This document shows, in pieces, positions 16,331 to 24,881 of a stretch of DNA of 64,000 nucleotides; within the stretch, counting starts at the first letter, position 1, and each line of letters starts with the position of its first letter. The notes beneath the pieces were generated by a model. The model saw only the letters and a program-made list of their open reading frames with translations, was not told the DNA's origin and searched no databases. Both the position numbers and the translations under genes were made by a program. Source of the stretch: Streptomyces sp. CCM_MD2014 (GTDB taxonomy: Bacteria; Actinomycetota; Actinomycetes; Streptomycetales; Streptomycetaceae); assembly GCF_000772045.1 (NCBI RefSeq), contig NZ_CP009754.1, forward strand, positions 4,216,001 through 4,280,000, in the 5' to 3' direction.

Positions 16331-17205
16331 CCGGCACCGCCACCGCCGCCCGACTCGACGCGGCCTTCGCCGACGCCGGGGTCACCGGGTGGCTGCACGC
16401 CGTGGACATCGACTCGGGGGCGCAGGTCGGGGCCGGGGCGGACCAGGCGGTGTGCACGGCCAGCGTCCACAAGGTGTGCGTACTGGTGGCGCTGCACGAG
16501 CTGGCGGCGGCCGGGGAGCTGGACCTGACCGAGCAGGTCGAGTGCCCGCCCGCCGGACGCACCCCGGGGCCCACCGGACTCGCGGCCATGCTCGACCCGG
16601 CGCGGCTGTCGCTGCGCGACGCGGCGTACCTGATGATGTCCGTCAGCGACAACACCGCCGCCGACCTGCTGCTGCGCCGGGTCGGTCTGGACGCCGTCAA
16701 CCGCACCACGGCCCGGCTCGGCCTCACCCGCACGCGGGCGGTGTACGGCTTCGGCGAGATGCTGGGCACCATGCGCGAGGACGCCGGGCCCGACGGGGCG
16801 CGCGCGCTGACCGACCCGCACGTCATCACCCGGCTGCGCGCCCTGGACCCGGCCCGCACCAACCGCAGCACCCCCCGGGACATGACCCGCCTGCTCGGCG
16901 CGGTGTGGCGGGACGAGGCCTGCCCCGCCGAGTACGGCGCCGCGATGCGCCGGATCATGGGCCTCCAGGTGTGGCCGCACCGCCTGGCCGCCGGCTTCCC
17001 CTTCGACGACGTGCACGTGGCCGGCAAGACCGGCAGCCTGCCGACGCTGCGCAACGAGATCGGCGTCGTGGAGTACCCCGACGGCGGGCGCTACGCGGTG
17101 GCCGTCTTCACGCGCACCGCCAACACCGCGGCCGTGCTCCCGGCGGCGGACGCGGTGATCGGCACCGCGGCCCGGATCGCGGTGGACGCGCTGCGGGCGC
17201 CCTGA
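16327..17205 (+). CDS. Class A beta-lactamase-like serine hydrolase (atypical)
   Basis: 292 residues. Class A landmarks are present: S46-VHK (active-site Ser and Lys), S107-DN and K234-TGS. However, the omega-loop motif ExxLN that carries the deacylating Glu166 is not recognisable before the conserved STPRDM (181-186); the region reads LRALDPARTNR. There is also no signal peptide, so the protein appears cytoplasmic. It may be an esterase, amidase or DD-peptidase-like relative rather than a true beta-lactamase. It is coupled to the LysR gene by an ATGA overlap. Confidence 0.85.
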   Translation: MTGTATAARLDAAFADAGVTGWLHAVDIDSGAQVGAGADQAVCTASVHKVCVLVALHELAAAGELDLTEQVECPPAGRTPGPTGLAAMLDPARLSLRDAAYLMMSVSDNTAADLLLRRVGLDAVNRTTARLGLTRTRAVYGFGEMLGTMREDAGPDGARALTDPHVITRLRALDPARTNRSTPRDMTRLLGAVWRDEACPAEYGAAMRRIMGLQVWPHRLAAGFPFDDVHVAGKTGSLPTLRNEIGVVEYPDGGRYAVAVFTRTANTAAVLPAADAVIGTAARIAVDALRAP

Positions 17206-17251
17206 CGGCGGGGGCGCCGCGCCGGCCGGTGCCGCCTTCGCCGTCCGCGCC

Positions 17252-17340
17252 GCCGCGCCGGCCCGTGACGCCGCCGGCCCGTCTCGCCGCGCCGGCCCGT
17301 GACGCCGCCGCCCGTGACGCCGCCGGCCCGTGTCGCCGCG
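17252..17340. repeat. Imperfect GC-rich tandem repeat
   Basis: CGCCGGCCCGTGACGCCG-like units recur four to five times between the beta-lactamase-like gene and the convergent beta-helix gene. No gene is seen in it; it may act as a termination region. Confidence 0.5.
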
Positions 17341-18966
17341 TCAGCCCGCGTTGTCGCGCCAGCGCCCGCCGCTCGGTGCCGAGTCGAAGCGGGTGGACGC
17401 CGAGGCGTTGCCGCTGAAGTCGTTGCCGGAGACCCGGCCGCCGGTCCAGGTGGCCTCGGGCGCGATCCACACGGCGTGGATCTGGGTGCGGGGGTGCCCG
17501 TCGTCGCGGACGCGGTTGCCGTGGACATACGGGTGGGTCACGGCGGCCGCGGCGGTGAGGCCGGCGCGCGGGGCCGGGCAGTCCGGGAGGCGGTAGGCGG
17601 TGCCGGGGCCGGGGGTGCCGTCGGGCCAGGCGGTGCCGGCTCCCGGGCGCACGGGGGCGAGGGTCAGGTCGGTGGCGGTGTTGTCGACGACCACGGCCGT
17701 GACCTCGCTCTCTTCGGGTCCGACGGTCAGCTCCTTGCCGCGGTGGCCGCCGGGGAGCCAGTCGGCCCATTCGTCGGTCAGGGACAGCGGCCCGCAGTGG
17801 ACGCCCTCGCCGCCTCCCCGCGTGCCGGGTGCGGCGCTGCGGCCGTTGCCGCGGATCCGGTTGCCGAAGAACGCGGGCTCGTGCAGCGGGGCGTCGACGC
17901 GGATGCCGTCCAGCGCGTTGCCGTGGATGTCGTTGGACTCCAGGACGATGTCGGTGGCGGGCTCCTGGTCGCCGCCGGCCAGGTTGTGCTCCCAGTAGCC
18001 GTACCGGCCGTTGTTGCCGACGCGGTTGCCGTGGAAGCCGTACGGCCCGGGGGTGTTGCCGAGCGCGATGCCGTCCCCGGGGTTGGCGTCGATCACGCAC
18101 CCGGTGACGATGCCGCCGCGCCCGCCGACGCTCGTCGTGCCCTGCGCCGACACGTCGAACCCGGCGACGTGGTTGCCGAGCATGGTGCAGCCGGTGACGA
18201 TCAGCCCGTCGGCGCCCCAGTCGGAGATGCCGTAGCGGTTGTCCTCGGTGTGGCAGGCGGTGATGCGGATGCCGCGGGGCGGGACCCAGTCGTCCTGCTG
18301 GAGTTCGAGAAAAATGCCGTTGGTGCCGTTGCCGCGCGCGGTGCAGCCGGTCACCGCCAGCCGTTCGACCGGCCCCCACCCGCCCACCCCGATGCCGATG
18401 CCGGCGCCGCCCATCGCCTCGCCCGGATCCTGCCGCCCGCACCGCTCGGTCAGCACGCCCTCCACCACGGTGTCCTGGAGGAAGTCGCACCCGAAGCCCG
18501 TGGCGGCGGTGTCGTGGATGTACAGGTCGGTGAAACGCCCGCGCAGCACGTACTGCAGGCCCAGGCCCTTGGCCAGGACGTCGTACTCTTCGGTCTCCAC
18601 GCGCAGGCCGTCGATCTCGAAGTGGGCGAAGGTGACGTCGGCGATGTGGCGGTCCCGTCCCGCGCCGTGCTGCGCGGTGGTGAACCAGGCCAGCGGCACC
18701 GGCCGGGTGGGCGCGCCGGGGTTGGACAGCTCGAAGCACGTGGCGCCGCGTCCGGCGCCGACCAGCGAGACTCCGCTGCGCCAGAGCACCGGCCGGTCCC
18801 GGATCGCGTAGCGCCCGGCGGGCACGCGTACGGTGCGGGGCCGGCCGTCGGCGGCGGTGGCGTCGCCGAGTGCGTCCACCAGTTTCTGCAGGGCCGGCCG
18901 GTCGTCGGCGACGCCGTCCCCGACCAGGCCGTACTCATGGGCGTCGGCCGTCAGCGGCGCGGTCAT
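17341..18966 (-). CDS. Right-handed parallel beta-helix repeat protein
   Basis: 541 residues without a clear signal peptide. The N-terminus (about 5-60) resembles the pectate-lyase-3/capping region of beta-helix proteins (ADAHEYGLVGDGVADDRPALQKLVDAL). The centre has repeated coils with asparagine-rich turns (GNGTNGIF, NRYGISDWGADGL, GNDFSGNAS) typical of NosD/polysaccharide-lyase-like helices. Such proteins bind or cleave carbohydrates, but the substrate and the catalytic residues cannot be assigned by eye. It lies alone, convergent with the beta-lactamase-like gene. Confidence 0.85.
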   Translation of the reverse strand: MTAPLTADAHEYGLVGDGVADDRPALQKLVDALGDATAADGRPRTVRVPAGRYAIRDRPVLWRSGVSLVGAGRGATCFELSNPGAPTRPVPLAWFTTAQHGAGRDRHIADVTFAHFEIDGLRVETEEYDVLAKGLGLQYVLRGRFTDLYIHDTAATGFGCDFLQDTVVEGVLTERCGRQDPGEAMGGAGIGIGVGGWGPVERLAVTGCTARGNGTNGIFLELQQDDWVPPRGIRITACHTEDNRYGISDWGADGLIVTGCTMLGNHVAGFDVSAQGTTSVGGRGGIVTGCVIDANPGDGIALGNTPGPYGFHGNRVGNNGRYGYWEHNLAGGDQEPATDIVLESNDIHGNALDGIRVDAPLHEPAFFGNRIRGNGRSAAPGTRGGGEGVHCGPLSLTDEWADWLPGGHRGKELTVGPEESEVTAVVVDNTATDLTLAPVRPGAGTAWPDGTPGPGTAYRLPDCPAPRAGLTAAAAVTHPYVHGNRVRDDGHPRTQIHAVWIAPEATWTGGRVSGNDFSGNASASTRFDSAPSGGRWRDNAG

Positions 18967-19133
18967 GGGGGTGCTCCTTCCACCGGTTCCGGTGACGCGG
19001 GAGGGACGGAGGCGGCCCGAGGCTCACACCGCCCCGTGCCGCCCGGGTACCAGCCGCCGGGCCGCCCCAATCACGGAACGGAACTCCGGACATATCAGGC
19101 GCTTTATCTCATTTGGGGGTACATAATCAGAAC

Positions 19134-19505
19134 ATGAGTACGGCAACGTATGTACTGCTGGCCGCGCCCTCGGGCGGGCTGAAAGTGGTGGTGGTCTTCA
19201 TCATCGGGCTGGTGATCGCCGGCGCGCTGATCTGGGCCGTGCGCAGGGGCATCGGGGTCATGATCCGGGAGCCCGACCGCCCCCGCGCCGACGAACAGCC
19301 GCACCTTCCGGACACCGGACCCGTCCACGAGGAACGGGAGATGCGCGAACCGGACGAGATCCCGCTGAGCGAGGACGGCAGCCCCCGGCTCATGCCCTAC
19401 CAGCTGCACCACTCGGGCAGCCGCCGCGGCGAGGACCAGCACCGGCGCCGCTGGTCGCCGGGGTCGAGCGGATCCTTCGGCAGCGGTGGGCCGGGGCACG
19501 TCTGA
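19134..19505 (+). CDS. Small single-pass membrane protein (DUF6479-like)
   Basis: 123 residues from the ATG at 19134; the GTG at 19113 gives a 7-residue longer form but has no better support. One membrane helix (about 15-38, KVVVVFIIGLVIAGALIWAV) separates a short outside segment from a polar, Pro/Arg/Glu-rich cytoplasmic tail ending in a Gly/Ser-rich stretch. The pattern is like the DUF6479 family of Streptomyces, function unknown. The AT-richer stretch before it (about 19090-19130) probably holds its promoter. Confidence 0.75.
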   Translation: MSTATYVLLAAPSGGLKVVVVFIIGLVIAGALIWAVRRGIGVMIREPDRPRADEQPHLPDTGPVHEEREMREPDEIPLSEDGSPRLMPYQLHHSGSRRGEDQHRRRWSPGSSGSFGSGGPGHV

Positions 19506-19577
19506 GTCGCCGGGGCCCGCGCGGGCCGTGCGCCGGCACCGGCCCCGCACGGCCCGACCGAGACGGGTGAGGCACAC

Positions 19578-20750
19578 GTGACCGGCGCGGCCGGCGGCGC
19601 CGGTGGAACGCCCGTGCCGGGCACGGGCGAGGGCGCCCCCGCCGCCTTCCCGGACGAGGTCTACGCGGCCCGCATGGAGCGCACCGCGTACGAGGCCGCC
19701 GCCCTCGGGCTCGCCGGGGTGCTGGTGACGCCGAGCCCCGACCTGGTGTGGCTGTGCGGCTACCGGCCCACCGCGCCCACCGAACGCCTCACCCTCCTGG
19801 TCCTCACCGCCAACTCCCAGCCCCGGCTGCTGGTGCCGGCGATCGACCGGCCGTCCGCCGAGGCGGCTCCCGGCGCGGGCGCGGTCCGCGTCTTCGACTG
19901 GTGGGAGGGCCAGGACGCCTACGCCGCCGCGGCCGGGCTGCTGCGTCCGCACGGCCGCTACGCCGTATCCGACGCGACGTGGGCGCTGCACCTGCTCTGC
20001 CTCCAGAACTCCCTGCCGCTCGCCACCTACCAGCCGCTGTCCGTCGTGCTGCCCATGCGGCGCGCGGTGAAGGACGAGCAGGAGGTGGCCCGGCTGGCGG
20101 CCGCGGCAGCGGCGGCGGACGCCGCGTACGAGGAGGTCCTCGGGCTGCGCTTCGGCGGGCGCAGCGAGCGCGAGCTGGCCGCCGACCTGGCCGGACTGCT
20201 GTGCGAGCACGGCCACAGCCGGGTCGACTTCACGGTGGTCGGCGCCGGCCCGCACGCGGCCGATCCCCACCACCGGCCCGGCGACCGGGTCATCGGGGAC
20301 GGCGACATGGTCGTCCTGGGCTTCGGCGGCCTGCGGGACGGCTACGGCTTCGACACCGCCCGCACCGTCCACGTCGGGGCGCCGACGGACGAGGAGCGCC
20401 GGGTCCACGAGACGGTACGGGCCGCACAGCGGGCGGCGTTCGAGGCGGTGCGGCCCGGGGTGTCGTGCCAGGAGGTCGACCGGGCGGCCCGCGCGGTGCT
20501 CGAGGAGGCCGGTCACGCCGGGCACGGCGCGCTCCGCACCGGCCACGGCGTCGGCGTCACCACCCACGAGCCGCCCTATCTGGCGGAGGGCGAGGAGCAG
20601 CCGCTCGAACCCGGCATGTGCTTCTCCATCGAGCCCGGCATCCACCTCCCCGACCGCTTCGGCGTCCGCATCGAGGACGTCGTGACCTGCACGGAAGACG
20701 GCGGCCGGCGCCTCAACACCACCTCGCACGAACTGGCGATCGTCCACTGA
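19578..20750 (+). CDS. M24-family Xaa-Pro peptidase-like protein with an altered metal site
   Basis: 390 residues. A creatinase-N-like domain (about 20-160) precedes an M24 pita-bread domain (about 165-385). The second metal Asp (GYGFDTART), the His (TGHGVGVTTHEPP) and both Glu ligands (SIEPGIHLP; VRIEDVV) are in place. The first metal Asp, normally in a VxDFGG context, is Gly here (VVLGFGG), exactly 11 residues before the second Asp. Family members cleave Xaa-Pro bonds with two Mn2+ or Co2+ ions, so this copy may be weak, mono-metal or non-proteolytic. The GTG start follows GGGTGAGG. Confidence 0.88.
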   Translation: MTGAAGGAGGTPVPGTGEGAPAAFPDEVYAARMERTAYEAAALGLAGVLVTPSPDLVWLCGYRPTAPTERLTLLVLTANSQPRLLVPAIDRPSAEAAPGAGAVRVFDWWEGQDAYAAAAGLLRPHGRYAVSDATWALHLLCLQNSLPLATYQPLSVVLPMRRAVKDEQEVARLAAAAAAADAAYEEVLGLRFGGRSERELAADLAGLLCEHGHSRVDFTVVGAGPHAADPHHRPGDRVIGDGDMVVLGFGGLRDGYGFDTARTVHVGAPTDEERRVHETVRAAQRAAFEAVRPGVSCQEVDRAARAVLEEAGHAGHGALRTGHGVGVTTHEPPYLAEGEEQPLEPGMCFSIEPGIHLPDRFGVRIEDVVTCTEDGGRRLNTTSHELAIVH

Positions 20751-20989
20751 CGCCCTCACCCGGAACCCCGCCCGCGCCCACCACCACCCCGTACGCACGC
20801 CCTCCCCGCGGGGACCGGGGGCACCGCCCGCACCGTGGCCACCCGCCGAAACCGACCACACGGCGCCGGACCACCAGGCGCCAGACCCGCCCCCGCCGCA
20901 CCAGGGCGGGCACGCGCCCCGGGCCGCGGGGCCCGTGCCCAGCCGCGTAGGGTCACCGGCGCACCACACGCACCGTAAGGAGCCCCGCC

Positions 20990-21967
20990 GTGACGACCGC
21001 CTCCGACCAGCAGCCCATCCCGGTGATCATCGACTGCGACACCGGCATCGACGACGCCCTGGCCCTGCTGCTGGCGGTCCGCCACCCGCGTCTCGACCTG
21101 CGCGCGGTCACCTGCGTGGCCGGGAACACGGACGTGGCGGGGGTCGTCCGGAACACGCTGACCGTGCTGGAGCGGGCCGGCGCCCCGGACGTCCCGGTCG
21201 CCCGGGGCGCCGAGCGGCCGCTGATCGAGGGCGTGCGCACCGCGCGGCACGTGCACGGGGACGACGGCATGGGCGACCTCGGGCTGCCCGCCCCCACCCG
21301 CGCCCCGGCCGACGTGGACGCGGTGACCCTGCTGCGCCGGGAGATCCTCGCCTCCCCGCGCCCGGTCACCCTGGTCCCCACCGCGCCGCTGACCAACATC
21401 GCGCTGCTGCTGCGCACCCACCCGGAGGTCACCGGCAACATCGAGCGGATCGTGTTCATGGGCGGCGCGGTGGCCACCGGCAACGCGACGCCGGTCGCCG
21501 AGTTCAACGTGTGGCACGACCCGGAGGCCGCCGCGATCCTGCTCACGGCGGGGGTGCCGATCACGATGTACGGCCTCGACGTGTTCGAGCGGGTGATCGT
21601 GCCCGGCGCCGACGTACGGCGGCTGCGCGCGAGCGCCGAGCCCGGCACCCGGCTCGCCGGCGACCTGCTCGCCCACCGCGGCCCGGCCACCGACACCTCC
21701 GACCCCGGCGGCGGGCTCGGCGACGCGGGCGCGGTCTGCGCGGTGATCGACCCCGGCGGCCTGACCACGCGGCGGCTGCCCGTGGAGGTGTCCCTCGCGC
21801 CCGGCCCCGCACGCGGCCAGACGCTCGTGGACCGCCGCCTGCGCGTCGGGGAGTCCGAGCTGCACGACGGCACGCGCGAACAGCCCCTGGTCGACGTGGC
21901 GTTGGACGTGGACGTGGCCCGTTACGTGGAGCTGTACCTCGGCGCGGTCGAGCGCACGGAGGCGTAG
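20990..21967 (+). CDS. Inosine-uridine-type nucleoside hydrolase
   Basis: 325 residues. The family Ca2+-binding fingerprint DCDTGIDDALALLLA is at about 14-28, and the second metal/substrate motif EFNVWHDPEAA is near 170. Central NFMGG-like GGAVATGNATP also fits. The enzyme hydrolyses ribonucleosides to base and ribose in the cytoplasm for salvage. The GTG start follows AAGGAG with good spacing. The 240 bp between this gene and the M24 gene hold no ORF I support; they are Pro/Thr-coding shadow-like sequence. Confidence 0.93.
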   Translation: MTTASDQQPIPVIIDCDTGIDDALALLLAVRHPRLDLRAVTCVAGNTDVAGVVRNTLTVLERAGAPDVPVARGAERPLIEGVRTARHVHGDDGMGDLGLPAPTRAPADVDAVTLLRREILASPRPVTLVPTAPLTNIALLLRTHPEVTGNIERIVFMGGAVATGNATPVAEFNVWHDPEAAAILLTAGVPITMYGLDVFERVIVPGADVRRLRASAEPGTRLAGDLLAHRGPATDTSDPGGGLGDAGAVCAVIDPGGLTTRRLPVEVSLAPGPARGQTLVDRRLRVGESELHDGTREQPLVDVALDVDVARYVELYLGAVERTEA

Positions 21968-22006
21968 CCACCGGCGCGTCGCGGGCACACGGGTTCGCTT
22001 TTCGGG

Positions 22007-22031
22007 TGATCTGGACAGAAGTAACAGATCA
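22007..22031. promoter_or_regulatory. TGATCTG-N11-CAGATCA inverted repeat
   Basis: Perfect 7-bp arms lie about 77 bp upstream of the GH13 glucosidase start. Two copies of CACGTACYGCGAA (near 22057 and 22086) follow it. The position suggests a sugar-responsive operator; the regulator is unknown. Confidence 0.35.
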
Positions 22032-22107
22032 GTTCGTGTCGCCCCACGGGGTCGAACCACGTACTGCGAACCGCATACCGCGCACCACGTACCGCGAAGG
22101 AGGCCGC

Positions 22108-23778
22108 GTGACCGTACGCAGCACCGCCGGCACCCCCGACCTGTCGTCCAGGGACCCCAACTGGTGGCGGCAGGCCGTCATCTATCAGGTCTACCCCCGC
22201 AGCTTCGCCGACGCCGACGGCGACGGCCTCGGCGACCTGCGCGGCGTCACCCAGCGCCTGACCCATCTGGCCGCTCTGGGCGTGGACGCCCTGTGGCTCA
22301 GCCCGTTCTACCCCTCCGAACTCGCCGACGGCGGCTACGACGTCGACGACTACCGCGACGTCGACCCGCGCCTCGGCACGCTCGACGACTTCGACGCGAT
22401 GGCCGCCGAAGCCCACCGGCTGGGCCTGAAGGTGATCGTCGACCTGGTCCCCAACCACACCTCGCACCGCCACGCCTGGTTCCGGGAGGCGCTGGCCGCC
22501 GGCCCGGGGTCGGCGGCCCGGGACCGGTACGTCTTCCGTGACGGCCGCGGCGCGCACGGCGAACTCCCGCCCACCGACTGGCAGTCCGTCTTCGGCGGCA
22601 GCGCCTGGCAGCGGGTGCCCGACGGACAGTGGTACCTGCATCTCTTCGCACCCCAGCAGCCCGACCTCAACTGGGAGAACGAGCAGGTCCGCGCCGACTT
22701 CCGCACCACGCTGAAGTTCTGGTGCGACCGGGGTGTCGACGGTTTCCGCGTCGACGTGGCGCACGCGCTGGTCAAGGACCTGACCGAGCCGCTGCGCGAC
22801 CTCGGCGCCCCCGAACTGAGCGGCGAGGCGGCCCTGGCCCGGTTCGCGCCGGGCACCCACCCCTTCTACGACCGGGACGACGTCCACGAGATCTACCGCG
22901 ACTGGCGCAAGATCCTCGACGCGTACACCCCGCCCCGCACGGCGGTCGCCGAGGCCTGGGTCCCGGGCCCCCGGCGCGTGCTGTACGCCCGCCCGGACGA
23001 ACTCGGCCAGGCCTTCAACTTCGAGTACCTCCAGACCGGCTGGGACGCGGGGGAGCTGCGCGAGATCATCACCGGTTCGCTGGCCGACGCGCGGGCCGCC
23101 GGCGCCTCGGCGACGTGGGTGCTGTCCAACCACGACGTCGTCCGACACGCCACCCGCCTCGTGCTTCCGCCGGACACGGACACCGACGCCTGGCTGCTGT
23201 CCGGCGGCCACGCCCCCGCCGTCGATGCGGAGGCCGGGCTGCGCCGGGCCCGCGCCGCGACACTGCTGATGCTGGCGCTGCCCGGCTCGGCGTACCTCTA
23301 CCAGGGCGAGGAACTGGGCCTGCCCGAGGTGGCCGACCTGCCCACCGAGGTCCTCCAGGACCCGATCTGGGAGCAGACCGGGCACGTCCGCAAGGGCCGT
23401 GACGGCTGCCGGGTGCCGTTGCCGTGGACGACCGGCGGACCGTCGTACGGCTTCGGCGCGGGCGCGGCGTGGCTGCCGCAGCCGCCGGAGTTCGCCCGGT
23501 ACGCCGTCGAGGCCCAGGACGGGGTGGCGGGCTCGACGCTCGAGCTGTACCGCACGGCCCTGCGCCTGCGCCGCAAGCTGCTCGACGGCGAGGAGCTGAC
23601 CTGGTCGGACGACGTCCCGGCGGGCGTCCTGCGGTTCGACCGCTCGGACGGCTGGCGCTGCGTCACCAACCTCTCCGGCGCCGCGGTCGACCTGCCGGCC
23701 GGAGAGGTCCTGCTGAGCAGCGCGCCGCTGGAGGACGGCCGGCTGGGCCCGGACACGACGGTGTGGCTGGCCCTCTGA
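22108..23778 (+). CDS. GH13 alpha-glucosidase (oligo-1,6-glucosidase/trehalose-type family)
   Basis: 556 residues from the GTG at 22108, which has GAAGGAGG 5 bp upstream. The GH13 (beta/alpha)8 barrel begins with WWRQAVIYQVYPRSFADADGDG. Catalytic residues are visible: nucleophile Asp in DGFRVDVAH, acid/base Glu in AVAEAWVP, and transition-state Asp in LSNHDVVRH. The QPDLNWEN motif is typical of exo-acting alpha-glucosidases of the oligo-1,6-glucosidase group. No signal peptide, so it acts on imported oligosaccharides in the cytoplasm. An operator-like inverted repeat lies upstream; no transporter genes are adjacent. Confidence 0.92.
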   Translation: MTVRSTAGTPDLSSRDPNWWRQAVIYQVYPRSFADADGDGLGDLRGVTQRLTHLAALGVDALWLSPFYPSELADGGYDVDDYRDVDPRLGTLDDFDAMAAEAHRLGLKVIVDLVPNHTSHRHAWFREALAAGPGSAARDRYVFRDGRGAHGELPPTDWQSVFGGSAWQRVPDGQWYLHLFAPQQPDLNWENEQVRADFRTTLKFWCDRGVDGFRVDVAHALVKDLTEPLRDLGAPELSGEAALARFAPGTHPFYDRDDVHEIYRDWRKILDAYTPPRTAVAEAWVPGPRRVLYARPDELGQAFNFEYLQTGWDAGELREIITGSLADARAAGASATWVLSNHDVVRHATRLVLPPDTDTDAWLLSGGHAPAVDAEAGLRRARAATLLMLALPGSAYLYQGEELGLPEVADLPTEVLQDPIWEQTGHVRKGRDGCRVPLPWTTGGPSYGFGAGAAWLPQPPEFARYAVEAQDGVAGSTLELYRTALRLRRKLLDGEELTWSDDVPAGVLRFDRSDGWRCVTNLSGAAVDLPAGEVLLSSAPLEDGRLGPDTTVWLAL

Positions 23779-23933
23779 CCGGTCCGCCCAGGTCCGTGCC
23801 CGGCCCGGCGCCCTCACCCGGACGGCCGCGCACGCTGGTGGCGGGGCGGGGACGGTGGTGCCGTGGAGGGGTGGCCGATCCCGAACGGCGCCGGTCGCTC
23901 CGGCCCTCCAGGAGGCACCGACAGGAGGCACCG

Positions 23934-24866
23934 ATGCGACACGCCCCCGCCGACCGCCAGTCACTCACCCCCGCCACCACCGCCCGCCCGGCACCCGCCA
24001 CGGCCACCACCGCCGCACGCGCGTCACTCACCACCCCCACCCCCCGGCCGTCGCCGCCCACCGTCCGCCCGACGCACACCCCCGTCGGCCGCCCGCTGCT
24101 CTGCGCCGCGCTCTCAGCCACGCTGGCGCTGGCGGTGAGCGCCTGCGGGGCGAGCGGGGAGCGAGCGGCGGGTCCGCAGGCCGGTACCGCGTCGGCGGCC
24201 GGTCAGTCCCCGGCGACGCTTCCGTCACCGGCCCTGCCGCCGGTGCTCACCCGGGGACAGGCGCGGGCGGCCCTGATCACGGCGGCCGACCTGGGGGAGG
24301 CGTGGGAGCCGACGCGGGGCGCCGCGACCTGGCGGGACGAGGTGCTCAAGACCAGCGCGGAACGGACCGACCGGCCCGACTGCCGACGCCTCCTCGACGT
24401 CCTCTACACCGAGGACCTGTTCGGCGGGAGCGCCACCACCGCGCCCCGGGCCGCGGTCGCCCTGGACGACCCGGACGGCGGGGCCCAGCTGCACTACCGC
24501 GTCACCTCCTACCGCGCCGCCGACATCGACGGCACGCTGGCGTGGCTGGCGACGCTGCCGGACACGTGCGGGCACTTCGAGGCGCGGGCCGAGGCCGCCC
24601 GAGGCATCGACCGGGACGTCCGGGTCACCGCCCTGACGCTGCCCGGGACGGGGGACGCGCGCGGCGGCCTGCGGGTGACGGTGAGCGACGCCCGCGCGGA
24701 GGAGACCCTCACCGTGGACCTCGTCGCCGTCCGCGTCGGCGACGACGCGCTCAGCCTCACCAACGGCACCCTGGACGCACCGGCCGGCGACGCGACCCGG
24801 ACGGCCGTCGAGGTGGGGACGGAGCGGCTGACGGAGGCCCGCCGTCAGGGCCGGGCCCAGGTGTAG
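23934..24866 (+). CDS. Putative lipoprotein, conserved hypothetical
   Basis: 310 residues from the ATG at 23934, preceded by AGGAGG. A long Thr/Pro/Ala-rich cytoplasmic start (about 1-50) is followed by a hydrophobic stretch ending in AVSAC, a plausible lipobox near residue 67, then a Gly/Ala/Pro linker. The mature domain (about 105-305) has alternating strands and helices and no motif I recognise. The long pre-signal extension is unusual: a start nearer the hydrophobic segment may be used in vivo. It converges on the HTH-TPR gene with a 15-bp gap. Confidence 0.72.
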   Translation: MRHAPADRQSLTPATTARPAPATATTAARASLTTPTPRPSPPTVRPTHTPVGRPLLCAALSATLALAVSACGASGERAAGPQAGTASAAGQSPATLPSPALPPVLTRGQARAALITAADLGEAWEPTRGAATWRDEVLKTSAERTDRPDCRRLLDVLYTEDLFGGSATTAPRAAVALDDPDGGAQLHYRVTSYRAADIDGTLAWLATLPDTCGHFEARAEAARGIDRDVRVTALTLPGTGDARGGLRVTVSDARAEETLTVDLVAVRVGDDALSLTNGTLDAPAGDATRTAVEVGTERLTEARRQGRAQV

Positions 24867-24881
24867 CCGGGGGCACGAGGG

